A stretch of DNA of 64,000 nt, from contig NZ_JABUXV010000002.1 of the NCBI RefSeq assembly GCF_014897705.1, positions 248,001-312,000 on the forward strand, in the 5' to 3' direction. Of this stretch, positions 8,644 through 16,837 are shown piece after piece (positions within the stretch are counted from its first letter, which is position 1; each line of letters opens with the position of its first letter). The position numbers and the translations under genes were made by a program. Under the pieces are notes generated by a model that had not been told where the DNA came from, did not search any database, and saw only the letters and a list, made by a program, of their open reading frames with translations. Source of the stretch: Brachybacterium sp. FME24. Lineage in GTDB: Bacteria > Actinomycetota > Actinomycetes > Actinomycetales > Dermabacteraceae.

Positions 8644-9606
8644 GTGTCCACCGTGCCGATCCGCTCCGCCCACCCCGCGCTGCCCTGGCTCGCCGCTCTT
8701 GCGGTGATGCTCATGTGGGCGTCCTCGTTCATCGTGATCCGCATCGGCGGTGCCGATTTCTCCCCCGGTGCGATGTCCTTGCTGCGCACCGGGGCGGCCG
8801 CCGTCGCCCTGCTCCCGCTCCTCGTCATCGGGCGGGTGCGCCCGCCCAGGACCCCGCGACTGTGGCTCGCGGTGATCGTCTGGGGAATCGCCTGGTTCGC
8901 CGCATACACGATCGTGCTGAACGCGACGGAGCTGCTGCTCGACGCCGCCACGACATCGATGCTGGTCAACGTCGCCCCACTCATCGTGGCCGTGGCCTCG
9001 GGGCTGCTCCTCGGGGAGGGGATCTCGGTGCGACTGATCGCAGGCATGCTCGTCGCCCTCGGCGGGATCGCTCTGATCACCGTGGCCACCTCGACCGGAC
9101 ATGTCTCCGGCATCGGCCTGCTGCTCGGGCTGCTCGCCGCCATGCTGTACGCCGGGAGCGTCCTGGCCCAGAAGCCGCTGCTGTCCCACGTCGACTCGAC
9201 CTCCATGACCGTCGTGGGAATCTCCGCAGGATTCCTCGCGTGCCTCCCGTTCGCGTCGCAGTTGATGTCCGATCTCGGCTCCGCGCCGACGAGCTCCGTG
9301 GTCGCCGTCGTGTACATGGGGGTGTTCCCCACGGCCCTCGCCTTCCTGCTGTGGGGGTACGCGCTGACGCGCACGCCGGCCGGCGTGCTGACCTCCTCCT
9401 CGCTCATCGTCCCCGGAATCACCGTCGTCCTCGCGTGGATCCAGCTCGGGGAGGTGCCCCCGGCGCTGGCCGCTGCCGGCGGCGCGCTGTGCCTGGTCGG
9501 CGCGGGGTTCGCCGTCGCACCGAATGTGCTCGCCGCTCTGCGCGGGTCGCAGCCGGACCTGAAGGTGCCCGCAGCGGCACCGGAGGACCGTAAGGTGCGG
9601 CCATGA
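8644..9606 (+). CDS. EamA/DMT transporter divergent from LysR
   Basis: About 320 residues with ten hydrophobic segments in two EamA repeats (for example LAVMLMWASSFIVIRIGGADFSPG, then MGVFPTALAFLLWGYAL). I use the GTG that begins VSTVPIRSAHP. A second GTG follows three codons later, and no strong ribosome site precedes either. The stop overlaps the start of the next gene (ATGA), indicating translational coupling with an isochorismatase-like hydrolase. Probably a metabolite exporter controlled by the divergent LysR regulator. Confidence 0.83.
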   Translation: MSTVPIRSAHPALPWLAALAVMLMWASSFIVIRIGGADFSPGAMSLLRTGAAAVALLPLLVIGRVRPPRTPRLWLAVIVWGIAWFAAYTIVLNATELLLDAATTSMLVNVAPLIVAVASGLLLGEGISVRLIAGMLVALGGIALITVATSTGHVSGIGLLLGLLAAMLYAGSVLAQKPLLSHVDSTSMTVVGISAGFLACLPFASQLMSDLGSAPTSSVVAVVYMGVFPTALAFLLWGYALTRTPAGVLTSSSLIVPGITVVLAWIQLGEVPPALAAAGGALCLVGAGFAVAPNVLAALRGSQPDLKVPAAAPEDRKVRP

Positions 9607-10244
9607 GTACTGACCCCGGCCCGGAATCCGGGGCCTCGCCCTGGCTGCTGGTCATCGACCCCCAACGGATCTTCGCCGATCCAGCATCCGATTGGGCCTC
9701 CCCGTTCTTCCCGGCGGCGATGACGCACATCGCAGCTCTCGCGGCGCAGGTCGGCCCCGAACGCACTCTGGTCACCCGCTGGCTGCCCACCGCCGACCGA
9801 GCGACCGCCTGGGGGGACTATTTCGCCGCCTGGCCGTTCGCCGACGTTCCCGCCACCGATCCGCTGTACGAGCTGGTCGGCGCGGCCCGGGACCTGTCTG
9901 TCCACCCCACGGTCGACGAGCCGACCTTCGGGAAGTGGGGCCCGCAGCTCGCTGCGCGGATCGGCGCGGCCCCCGGCTCACGTCCGCACCTTCTGGTCAC
10001 GGGCGTCTCCACCGACTGCTGCGTGATCTCGACAGTGCTCGCCGCGGCCGATGCGGGTGTGCGGGTCACCGTGGTCACCGACGCCTGTGCGGCGTCGACC
10101 GCGCAGAACGCCGCCGCGGCCCTGCACGCGATGAGCCTGTTCCCCCCGCAGGTGGACCTGCGCTCGAGCGGGGAGATCCTCGACGATTGGACGGGGACGG
10201 CACCGGTCGGGACCTCGGAGACGGGCACTGCTGGCGACGAATGA
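9603..10244 (+). CDS. Isochorismatase-family cysteine hydrolase
   Basis: A 213-residue protein with the family triad: Asp19 in LLVIDPQ, Lys111 in TFGKWG, and Cys140 in GVSTDCCV. Members hydrolyse isochorismate, nicotinamide, carbamoyl-sarcosine or related amides. The FGKWGPQL variant differs from nicotinamidase, so the substrate is open. Its start overlaps the stop of the upstream EamA transporter by four bases, so both are made together. One plausible reading is degradation and export of the same compound. Confidence 0.88.
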   Translation: MSTDPGPESGASPWLLVIDPQRIFADPASDWASPFFPAAMTHIAALAAQVGPERTLVTRWLPTADRATAWGDYFAAWPFADVPATDPLYELVGAARDLSVHPTVDEPTFGKWGPQLAARIGAAPGSRPHLLVTGVSTDCCVISTVLAAADAGVRVTVVTDACAASTAQNAAAALHAMSLFPPQVDLRSSGEILDDWTGTAPVGTSETGTAGDE

Positions 10245-10377
10245 TCCGATCACCGCGCTCGCGGCCGGGAAGCAGGGCCTGTGCAGGCACTGCGGTGGGT
10301 GCTGTTGCTGGTGGCGGCGGGTGGTGCTCAGCAGAGGCAATGCCTCAGCGCGAAGCACGGAACCGCCACACCACGTC

Positions 10378-11166
10378 TTACGCGATGGTCTTCGAGACGC
10401 CGGCATCGACGACCCAGTTGGCGCCGTGGACGCTGGCCGCGAGCGGCGAGACGAGATAGGCGATCGTGGTCGCGATCTCACGCGGCTCGATGAATCGGTC
10501 GGTGAGCATTCCCATCTGCGACGGAAGAGCAGCGATCAGCTCCTCCTGCGTGACGCCCATCGCCTGCGCGAGGTCAGCGCCGAAGCTCTGCTCGCCTTCC
10601 CACAGGGCAGTTCGGGTCGACGACGGTGACACGGTGGTGAACCGCACCCCCTGCGGGCCGAATTCCTCGGACAAGCCCTTCGTCACGGCGTTCAGGGCCG
10701 CCTTCGCCGCGCCGTACGGCAGGGGTGCGGTGTGGGGCCTGCGAGCACTGTCGGACGAGACGTTCACGACGGTTCCCCGCGAAGCCAGCAGGGCGGGCAG
10801 AGCTGCACGCGTGGTCCGCACGGCCGCGAAGAGGTTCAGGTCGAACGTGGATGACCATGCGTGATCGGGGACGTCGAGGAATCCCGCTCCGGGAGCGCCC
10901 GCGTCGCCGCCGCCGACATTGTTGACGAGGATGTCCAGCGTTCCCACGGCCTCGAGTGCCTCGGCCACGATCCGGGCCGGGACATCGGGCTGCGACAGGT
11001 CGCCGATCAGGGACACCGCCCCGGTCTCGGCGAGTTCTGGCGTGACGGTGCGCGAGGCGGTCACGACGGTGACTCCTTCCTCCTGGAGGACACGCACGAC
11101 CTCCAGACCCATTCCTTTGCTCGCACCGGTGACAAGTGCAGTCCTGCCCGAGAGCTGGAGATCCAT
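10378..11166 (-). CDS. Short-chain dehydrogenase/reductase
   Basis: A 262-residue classical SDR: cofactor motif TGASKGMG (about residues 14-21), LVNNVGGG in place of NNAG, catalytic Ser in VVNVSSDS, and the YGAAK Tyr/Lys pair. NADP or NAD preference and substrate are not readable. It is divergent from a TetR regulator, with a near-perfect inverted repeat in the 97-bp gap, so it is the probable regulated gene. The 133-bp 3' gap towards the isochorismatase gene shows only short GC-rich inverted repeats. Confidence 0.9.
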   Translation of the reverse strand: MDLQLSGRTALVTGASKGMGLEVVRVLQEEGVTVVTASRTVTPELAETGAVSLIGDLSQPDVPARIVAEALEAVGTLDILVNNVGGGDAGAPGAGFLDVPDHAWSSTFDLNLFAAVRTTRAALPALLASRGTVVNVSSDSARRPHTAPLPYGAAKAALNAVTKGLSEEFGPQGVRFTTVSPSSTRTALWEGEQSFGADLAQAMGVTQEELIAALPSQMGMLTDRFIEPREIATTIAYLVSPLAASVHGANWVVDAGVSKTIA

Positions 11167-11202
11167 GATGTCCTCTTTCCGTGAGGTCGGCCGTGCGCCG
11201 AC

Positions 11203-11236
11203 GACATAACTGCAACACGAATGACGCAGTTACGTC
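11203..11236. promoter_or_regulatory. Inverted repeat, candidate TetR operator
   Basis: GACATAACTGC and GCAGTTACGTC form 11-bp arms with one mismatch and a 12-bp spacer, midway between the divergent SDR and TetR genes. The placement fits joint control of both promoters. The spacer is longer than in most TetR operators. Confidence 0.5.
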
Positions 11237-11250
11237 AAGAGGTGGGACTG

Positions 11251-11256
11251 TACAAT
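11251..11256 (+). promoter_or_regulatory. -10 element TACAAT of the TetR gene
   Basis: TACAAT ends 7 nt before the ATG at 11264. Transcription would start at or next to the start codon, giving a leaderless or nearly leaderless mRNA, as is common in actinobacteria. Confidence 0.45.
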
Positions 11257-11263
11257 CCTCCCT

Positions 11264-11878
11264 ATGCCCGAAAATCACCTGAGCCCTCCACGGCCCCTCC
11301 GTGCCGACGCCGAGAACTCGATCGCGCGCATCCTCGAGGCGGCAGAGCACGTGTTCGCAGCCGACCCCACGGCGAGCCTCGCAGCCGTGGCCACAGCTGC
11401 CGGCGTCGCGCGCACGACCGTGCACCGTCGTTTCTCCTCGAGGGAGGACCTGCGAGATGCCCTCGTCGACGTGGTCAATGCGAAGCTGCGCGAAGCCATC
11501 GCCGGCGCGAACGTCGATACGGCGCCCCCACTGGTCGCCCTGTACCAGCTGACCGTTGCCACGCTCGACCTCAAGGTCGACTGGCGAGCGTCCTGGCAGT
11601 TCGTCGATCTCGGCAGCGAGAGTGCTCGAGGTATCGACCCCGACAACATCGCCGCGCTCGATTCCCTCCTGCAGCGCTCCCTCGATGTCGGACTCCTGCG
11701 CCCCGGCGTCGACATACGGTGGGCGCGCACCGTGTACATGGCCTTGATCCACGAGGCGGCGACCGCACGGCCCGACGGCGATGCTGCCGCTCAGTGGGCG
11801 AACCTCATCATGCAGACCCTGCTCGGGGGCATCGGCAGCACCGAGCACGACCTCGAGCTCTACACGTCGACGAGCTGA
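11264..11878 (+). CDS. TetR/AcrR-family regulator of the divergent SDR
   Basis: A 204-residue protein. The N-terminal HTH (about residues 15-62) includes ILEAAEHVFAADPTASLAAV and AGVARTTVHRRFSSREDL, and the C-terminal ligand domain is helical. It is divergent from the dehydrogenase at 10378-11166, with a shared inverted repeat, so autoregulation and repression of the SDR are likely. The ligand is unknown. The start is fixed by the closely preceding -10 box. Confidence 0.9.
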   Translation: MPENHLSPPRPLRADAENSIARILEAAEHVFAADPTASLAAVATAAGVARTTVHRRFSSREDLRDALVDVVNAKLREAIAGANVDTAPPLVALYQLTVATLDLKVDWRASWQFVDLGSESARGIDPDNIAALDSLLQRSLDVGLLRPGVDIRWARTVYMALIHEAATARPDGDAAAQWANLIMQTLLGGIGSTEHDLELYTSTS

Positions 11879-11907
11879 CCTCGGGGTCAGGGTGGGAAGC
11901 TGGGTCC

Positions 11908-12456
11908 ATGGCCTCGTCACTGATCACCGTCGGACACGGCACGCTGTCGCGGACCGAGCTCGCCGAGCTGCTGCGCGGCGCGGAGGTCGAGCAGCTCGTG
12001 GACGTGCGCCGTTTCCCCGGCTCGCGAGCCAATGACGCCGCCGCTCGAGGGGCGGTCGAGGAGATCTGCGCCGAAGCCGGCATCAGCTACCGCTGGGATG
12101 AACGGCTGGGCGGGAGGCGCCGGCTCACCAAGGGCGAGGACGCCGCGTCCCCGGACACGTGGTGGCGGGTCCGGCAGTTCCGCGCCTACGCCGGCTGGAC
12201 CCGCAGCGAGGACTTCCGGGCCGGGATCGAGGATCTGCGCGCCGATGTGGCCCGCACCCGCACGGCGGTCATGTGCTCGGAGTCGGTGTGGTGGCGCTGC
12301 CACCGCCGTCTCATCGCCGACGTCATGCTGCTCGAGCACGAGGTCACGGTGGAGGATCTGATGCCCGCCGGCCAGCTTCGCGCTCACGAACCGAGCGGAG
12401 GAGCGCGGCTCGACGACGACGACCACGTGGTGTGGGACGGAACCGACCACGATTGA
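11908..12456 (+). CDS. DUF488 domain-containing protein
   Basis: A 182-residue protein matching the DUF488 family: TVGHGTLSRTELAELL at the N terminus, LVDVRRFPGSRAN, an ISYRWDERLGGRR segment, and the AVMCSESVWWRCHRRLIAD block with two cysteines that characterises the family. The cellular role is undetermined. It lies 29 nt after the TetR gene on the same strand and may be read through from it. The ATG before the GHG motif is the only sensible start within the longer open frame. Confidence 0.85.
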   Translation: MASSLITVGHGTLSRTELAELLRGAEVEQLVDVRRFPGSRANDAAARGAVEEICAEAGISYRWDERLGGRRRLTKGEDAASPDTWWRVRQFRAYAGWTRSEDFRAGIEDLRADVARTRTAVMCSESVWWRCHRRLIADVMLLEHEVTVEDLMPAGQLRAHEPSGGARLDDDDHVVWDGTDHD

Positions 12457-12538
12457 GGTCACGGTGGGGCGCAGCTGGGACGAGGCGTACCGCGGAAATC
12501 CGGTGGCCGCCGCGCCGACCACGCCCTACCGTCGGACC

Positions 12539-13339
12539 ATGCACTCCCCCACACACCTCCCGCGGCTCCCCCGCACCGCCCTGCTCACCGGCGTGGGCCG
12601 TCGTCGCGGCATCGGTGCCGCGATCGCCCGTGGGCTCGCCGAGGACGGCTTCGACCTGGCCCTGAACTTCTTCGACGACTACGACCGCCGCGTGCATGAC
12701 GAGCCCTCGGACGTCGAGCTGCTCGCGCAGGAGCTGCGCGAGAGTGGCCGCCGCGTCGAACTGATCCCCGGCGATCTCTCGGACCCGGCCGTGCCGCCCG
12801 CTGTCGTCGACTCCGCCGGCGCCGCGCTGGGACCGCTCGGCGTGCTCGTCACCTGCCATTGCGAGTCGGTGGACTCCTCGATCCTGGACACCACCGTGGA
12901 GAGTTTCGATCGTCACTACGCGGTCAACGTGCGCGCCACCTGGCTGCTGCTGAAGGCCTTCGCCGAGCAGGTCGAGCCCGGCACCGAAACTGGCACTGCC
13001 ACCGCAGGCGGCGCGATGGTCGCGCTGACCAGCGACCACACCGTGCACAACCTCCCCTACGGCGCGACCAAGGGAGCGCTGGACCGCCTGGTGCTGGCCG
13101 GCACCCACGAGCTCGCCGACCGCGGGGTGCGCACCAACGTCCTCAATCCCGGTCCGATCGACACCGGGTGGATGACCGAGGAGATCCGTGCCTCCGGCGC
13201 GGCCGCGACCCCGGCCGGGGAGCTCGGCGGCCCAGGCACCGTGTCGGACCTGGTGCGCTTCCTCGTCTCGGAGCAGGGTGCGTGGATCCGCGGCCAGCTG
13301 CTCTACTCCAACGGAGGGTTCGCCTCCCCTGCCCTGTGA
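12539..13339 (+). CDS. Atypical short-chain dehydrogenase/reductase
   Basis: A 266-residue Rossmann protein. The glycine motif is stretched (TGVGRRRGIG, five residues between TG and GIG). The usual NNAG is replaced by TCHCE, while the active site keeps a Ser (MVALTSD) and Tyr/Lys (YGATK), and NVLNPGPIDTGWM follows. Such SDRs may have altered cofactor use. I start at the ATG in PYRRTMHSPTH. The 25 residues upstream look like untranslated sequence, and TACCGT lies 8 nt before the ATG. The substrate is unknown. Confidence 0.82.
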   Translation: MHSPTHLPRLPRTALLTGVGRRRGIGAAIARGLAEDGFDLALNFFDDYDRRVHDEPSDVELLAQELRESGRRVELIPGDLSDPAVPPAVVDSAGAALGPLGVLVTCHCESVDSSILDTTVESFDRHYAVNVRATWLLLKAFAEQVEPGTETGTATAGGAMVALTSDHTVHNLPYGATKGALDRLVLAGTHELADRGVRTNVLNPGPIDTGWMTEEIRASGAAATPAGELGGPGTVSDLVRFLVSEQGAWIRGQLLYSNGGFASPAL

Positions 13340-13368
13340 GGCATCACCGGAGCCTCGAACGTCGCCGG

Positions 13369-13536
13369 TCAGCCGTCCTCGGCATCGTGCGTCCGCACGG
13401 TCCCGCAGCGCCAGCAGGGCACGCTCTGGTCCTGCGCGCCGTCCCCCTCGGGCACGGCGCCGCACTCCGGGCACAGCAGACCGATCCAGCACGCTGCCTC
13501 ACCAGCCGGGCCGGCCGGGTCGACGTCCTCGTCCAC
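13369..13536 (-). CDS. Small zinc-ribbon-like protein
   Basis: A 55-residue acidic microprotein with two CxxC knuckles (LLCPECGAVPEG and VPCWRCGTVRT), which suggests one zinc site, plus a lone Cys in AACWIG. The GTG start is chosen because GAGGAG lies 6 nt before it. Longer in-frame starts read into GC-rich non-coding sequence. It lies 37 nt downstream of the CPBP protease gene on the same strand. No function can be assigned. Confidence 0.6.
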   Translation of the reverse strand: MDEDVDPAGPAGEAACWIGLLCPECGAVPEGDGAQDQSVPCWRCGTVRTHDAEDG

Positions 13537-13573
13537 CGGTGACTCCTCACGTCGATTCCACCTGGTTCCGCCC

Positions 13574-14509
13574 TCACGACTGTACGCCGCGCTCCGCCCG
13601 CACCGACGGCAGCAGATGCCCGCGCCGGGACGCGAGGACGAGCAGCACGATCCCCACACCGAGCCCCAGCAGCACGCTGATCAGCGAACCCTCGATGCCC
13701 ATGGACCCACCGGTCAGCCACGTGGGCCCGTCCACCTCGGCGACGAGCAGTCCGTGCTGCGCCCCCGTGCCGGAGACGGTCGAGGAGAACATGCCTGCCT
13801 GCACCGCGTTCCAGGCGATGTGGATCCCGATCGCGAGCCAGAGCCGTCGGGTCAGGAGGTAGGCGGCTCCCAGCAGGACCCCTGCCTCGATCACGAGCCC
13901 TAGTGCCGTCAGGATGGACGCCCCGTCATTGGTCAGGTGCACCAGCCCGAACAGCACCGAGGTGATCGCGAGCGCCGCCCAGCTGCCCATCCACGCCTCG
14001 AGCACACGCAGCAGGATCCCGCGGAACAGGACCTCCTCGATGACCCCGGCGCCGATACCGATCGCGAGTGGTACCAGCAGCTGCGGGGACTCCGCGAACC
14101 CCGTGACGCGATAGCCGCCCAGCAGCGCGATCAGACCCACGCTGAGGGAGATCAGCGCGGCACCGATCGCCAGCCCCAGCCCCAGCTCGGCTGCCTTTCC
14201 CCTGCCCCGCAGGGCGAGTCCGGGGCTGCGGCCGATCGGACCGACGATGACGAGGAACCCGCCGAGGGCGACGGCCGCTCCGACGCACGCACCGAGCAGG
14301 AGCGCCCACGCTGCGGGACCCTCCGCGGAGGAGCCTCCGGAGACTGCGGTGCCGAGGCGGGTCACAGCCATCGCCACCACCTCGGCGACGACGAACAGGA
14401 CGATGCCGAGCAGCAGTTGCCACCAGCGACGGCGGTCGCTGCGGTCGACGGGATCGACGCTGTCGATTCGGGGGGCTTCGTGGATTCGGGTGGCGCGAGG
14501 TGTGCTCAT
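13574..14509 (-). CDS. CPBP-family intramembrane metalloprotease
   Basis: A 311-residue membrane protein with about eight helices. The Abi/CPBP catalytic signature is present: EEVLFRG (Glu158, Glu159, Arg163), His191 in FGLVHL, and HIAWN further on. Bacterial members act in maturation or self-immunity towards peptides, or in stress responses, and many are uncharacterised. The N-terminal 28 residues are polar and cytoplasmic. A zinc-ribbon microprotein follows downstream. Confidence 0.88.
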   Translation of the reverse strand: MSTPRATRIHEAPRIDSVDPVDRSDRRRWWQLLLGIVLFVVAEVVAMAVTRLGTAVSGGSSAEGPAAWALLLGACVGAAVALGGFLVIVGPIGRSPGLALRGRGKAAELGLGLAIGAALISLSVGLIALLGGYRVTGFAESPQLLVPLAIGIGAGVIEEVLFRGILLRVLEAWMGSWAALAITSVLFGLVHLTNDGASILTALGLVIEAGVLLGAAYLLTRRLWLAIGIHIAWNAVQAGMFSSTVSGTGAQHGLLVAEVDGPTWLTGGSMGIEGSLISVLLGLGVGIVLLVLASRRGHLLPSVRAERGVQS

Positions 14510-14625
14510 GCCTCAGAGCATGAGCCGTGGTGAGCAGGCTGTCACCAGCTCCGGACGGATTGTCGGGGCAGCCTCCCATCGCCGGTGCGGCGAGCTGGAC
14601 CGTGAGGCGGTCCGGCTCTCGCGAT

Positions 14626-15834
14626 TCACCGAGAGGCCGCCGCAGCCCCTGCGGCGGCGAAGACCTCACCGAGCGCCCGGATACCGGTCTCGATCTGCTC
14701 ATCGGTGGAGTTCGTGAAGTTCAGGCGCAGAGTCCTGCTGCCGTCACCGTGGGCGAAGAAGGGTTGTCCGGGAACGTAGGCGACCTTGGCCTCGACAGCC
14801 GTGGCCAGCAGGGCACCGGTGTCCAGGGCCCCGCCATCCCCCGGCGGCAGGTCGACCCAGGTGAACATGCCGCCCTCAGGGTCGCTCACTCCCGTGCCCG
14901 ACGGGAAGTGCCGGGCCAGGGCATCGGACATGACGGCGGCGCGGTGGCCATAGGTCCCTCGCACGCGCGCGATCTGCTGCGGCAGCACGGTCTCCACGAG
15001 CGCGTGGACGATCATCTGGTTCAGGCTCGGCGAGTGGAGATCGGCCGCCTGCTTGGCGAGCACCAGTCTCTCGATCACGTGCTGCGGCCCCTGCACCCAG
15101 GCGTCGCGCAGGCCGGGAGCAAGGATCTTCGAGAAGGTGCCCAGGTGCACGACGTGCGAGTCGTCCAGGTTCTCGGCCTGCTCGCGGGCCAGTTCGAACA
15201 AGGTGGGGAGCTCCGGCCCGCGGAAGCGCAGCTCGTTGTAGGGGCCGTCCTCGATCACGGTGACGCCATGGCGCCGTGTCACCTCGAGCAGCGCCCGTCG
15301 CCGGTCGAGCGTCAGCGTGCGACCGGTCGGGTTCTGGAACGACGGGATCGTGTAGAGCAGCTTCGCAGGCGTCCGGTCGAGCAGCTCGGCGAGGGCTTCG
15401 GGGACGATGCCCTCCGCATCGGTCGCGACCTCGACGAATCGCGCACCGTAGGGGCTGAAGGCCTGGAGGGCCCCGAGGTATGTGGGCCGCTCGACCAGGA
15501 CCACGTCGCCGGGGTCGATCAGAACGCGACCCAGGAGGTCCAGGCCCTGCTGGCTGCCCGAGGTGATCTGCACGCGGTCCGCCGTGGTGCCCCCGCGCGC
15601 CGCGATCCACTCCCGCAGCGGGAGATGCCCCTCGGTGGACGAGTACTGCAGCACTTCGCGGCCGCTCTCGACGAGGATCCGGTCGGTCGCGGCACGGATC
15701 TCCTCGACCGGGAACAGCTCCGGGGCCGGCAGCCCGCCTGCGAAGGAGATGACGTCCGGCTGCTGGGTGACGGTGAGGATCTCTCGGATGGCGCTCGACG
15801 TCATCCGCCGGGCCGCGGCGCTGAGGGGGATCAT
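14626..15834 (-). CDS. PLP-dependent class I/II aminotransferase (2-aminoadipate type)
   Basis: A 402-residue fold-type I aminotransferase. Asn168 lies in QNPTG, Asp196 in VIEDGPYN with Tyr199, and the Schiff-base Lys236 in GTFSKILAPGLR. The opening SSAIREILTVTQQPDVISFAGGLPAPELFP is the hallmark of the LysN/2-aminoadipate and MocR-like branch. There is no HTH domain, so this is an enzyme rather than a MocR regulator. The amino donor is probably an aromatic or long-chain amino acid, but specificity is not readable. Confidence 0.9.
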   Translation of the reverse strand: MIPLSAAARRMTSSAIREILTVTQQPDVISFAGGLPAPELFPVEEIRAATDRILVESGREVLQYSSTEGHLPLREWIAARGGTTADRVQITSGSQQGLDLLGRVLIDPGDVVLVERPTYLGALQAFSPYGARFVEVATDAEGIVPEALAELLDRTPAKLLYTIPSFQNPTGRTLTLDRRRALLEVTRRHGVTVIEDGPYNELRFRGPELPTLFELAREQAENLDDSHVVHLGTFSKILAPGLRDAWVQGPQHVIERLVLAKQAADLHSPSLNQMIVHALVETVLPQQIARVRGTYGHRAAVMSDALARHFPSGTGVSDPEGGMFTWVDLPPGDGGALDTGALLATAVEAKVAYVPGQPFFAHGDGSRTLRLNFTNSTDEQIETGIRALGEVFAAAGAAAASR

Positions 15835-15993
15835 CCACGAAAGCGTACTCAGCTCGCGGGCGCCCCGAAGGGCCGTCTCATTCCGTCGTGCGACGTCGTC
15901 GGCCGCCCACCGCTGGACATGATCCGGGGCGTCGCAGAGAACGGGTGATGCCCCCTCTGCCGACTCGTGCTCGTGCGGGCGCGCCGATCCGAG

Positions 15994-16767
15994 TCAGCGC
16001 TCGAGGCGGGCGTCGATCCCGTCGAGGATCATCTGCAGCCCGAACTCATAGGCCGCCCGAATGCTGGTCACCGCCTGATACTCCGTCCCCACCGCGGTGC
16101 CGACGCGCCCGGAGATCGGGTAGGCACCCGCCGGCATGACCTGCTCGAGCACGGGAGCGCTGGCCTCCCACCATTCGAGGTCGCTCTGCCCGGAGTTCTC
16201 GATGGCCCGCAGCGACTCGAGGTGGCGTCGCGCCGCCGCCGAGGCATGGGTCTCGATCACGCCGATGGTGTGGTCCATGGAGATGTCGTCGAGCCCGCTG
16301 CCCTCGATCGCGAGCAGCTCGGCCTCGTAGCGGTCCGAGACGCCCGGGCCGATCCACGGCCGGTGACTCTGGGCGTCCAGGAGCCACGGGTGCCGGTGGT
16401 ACTCGTCCCACAGCAGGTCCGACAGGGTGCACAGCCGTTCGCGCACACTGCCGTCCCAGCTCGGGAGCGGGGAGCGAGCGATCGTCTCGTCGACCATCAA
16501 CCCGATCAGTGCGCCCCGATCCGGCACGTAGGTGTACAGCGACATCGCGGAGAGGCCGACGCTCTGGGCAACCTTGCGCACGGAGACGGCCGCGAGCCCC
16601 TCGGCATCGGCCAGCTCGATACCGGCGGCGACGATCTGGTCGATGCTGACCTTCTGCCGCGGCCCCCTGCTGCCCCGCGGGCTGCCCAACTGGCGTCTCC
16701 ACAGCAGCTGCAGCACGCGCGTCACCTCGCTCATGCCCCCGGAAGGAGTACTCGTCATCTCGGCCAT
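15994..16767 (-). CDS. TetR-family regulator with TetR_C_1 domain
   Basis: A 257-residue protein. The HTH lies at about residues 40-85 (VSIDQIVAAGIELADAEGLA, then VGLSAMSLYTYVPDRGAL), followed by a C-terminal domain of the TetR_C_1 type (HPWLLDAQSHRPWIGPGVSDRYE). An N-terminal extension of about 35 residues precedes the HTH, and the ATG at residue 12 is an alternative start. It is divergent from a DrrAB-like exporter with two copies of an 18-bp operator in the 70-bp gap, so it is the likely repressor of that exporter and of itself. Confidence 0.92.
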   Translation of the reverse strand: MAEMTSTPSGGMSEVTRVLQLLWRRQLGSPRGSRGPRQKVSIDQIVAAGIELADAEGLAAVSVRKVAQSVGLSAMSLYTYVPDRGALIGLMVDETIARSPLPSWDGSVRERLCTLSDLLWDEYHRHPWLLDAQSHRPWIGPGVSDRYEAELLAIEGSGLDDISMDHTIGVIETHASAAARRHLESLRAIENSGQSDLEWWEASAPVLEQVMPAGAYPISGRVGTAVGTEYQAVTSIRAAYEFGLQMILDGIDARLER

Positions 16768-16775
16768 AGGCGCAC

Positions 16776-16821
16776 CCTACTCCGTATGGTGTACGGTTCA
16801 GCTCCTACTTCGTACGGTGTA
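16776..16821. promoter_or_regulatory. Two direct copies of an 18-bp TetR operator
   Basis: CCTACTYCGTAYGGTGTA occurs at 16776-16793 and 16804-16821, identical at 16 of 18 positions and 28 bp apart. The pair fills the gap between the divergent TetR and ABC exporter genes. The TAC/GTA-rich core resembles known TetR operators. Confidence 0.7.
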
Positions 16822-16837
16822 GAGACTTGGAGAGCAG

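Noticed and set aside
10333..10345. GAGGCAATGCCTC hairpin between the isochorismatase and SDR genes
   Set aside because: A 5-bp stem is too weak to call a terminator in a 70 percent GC context.
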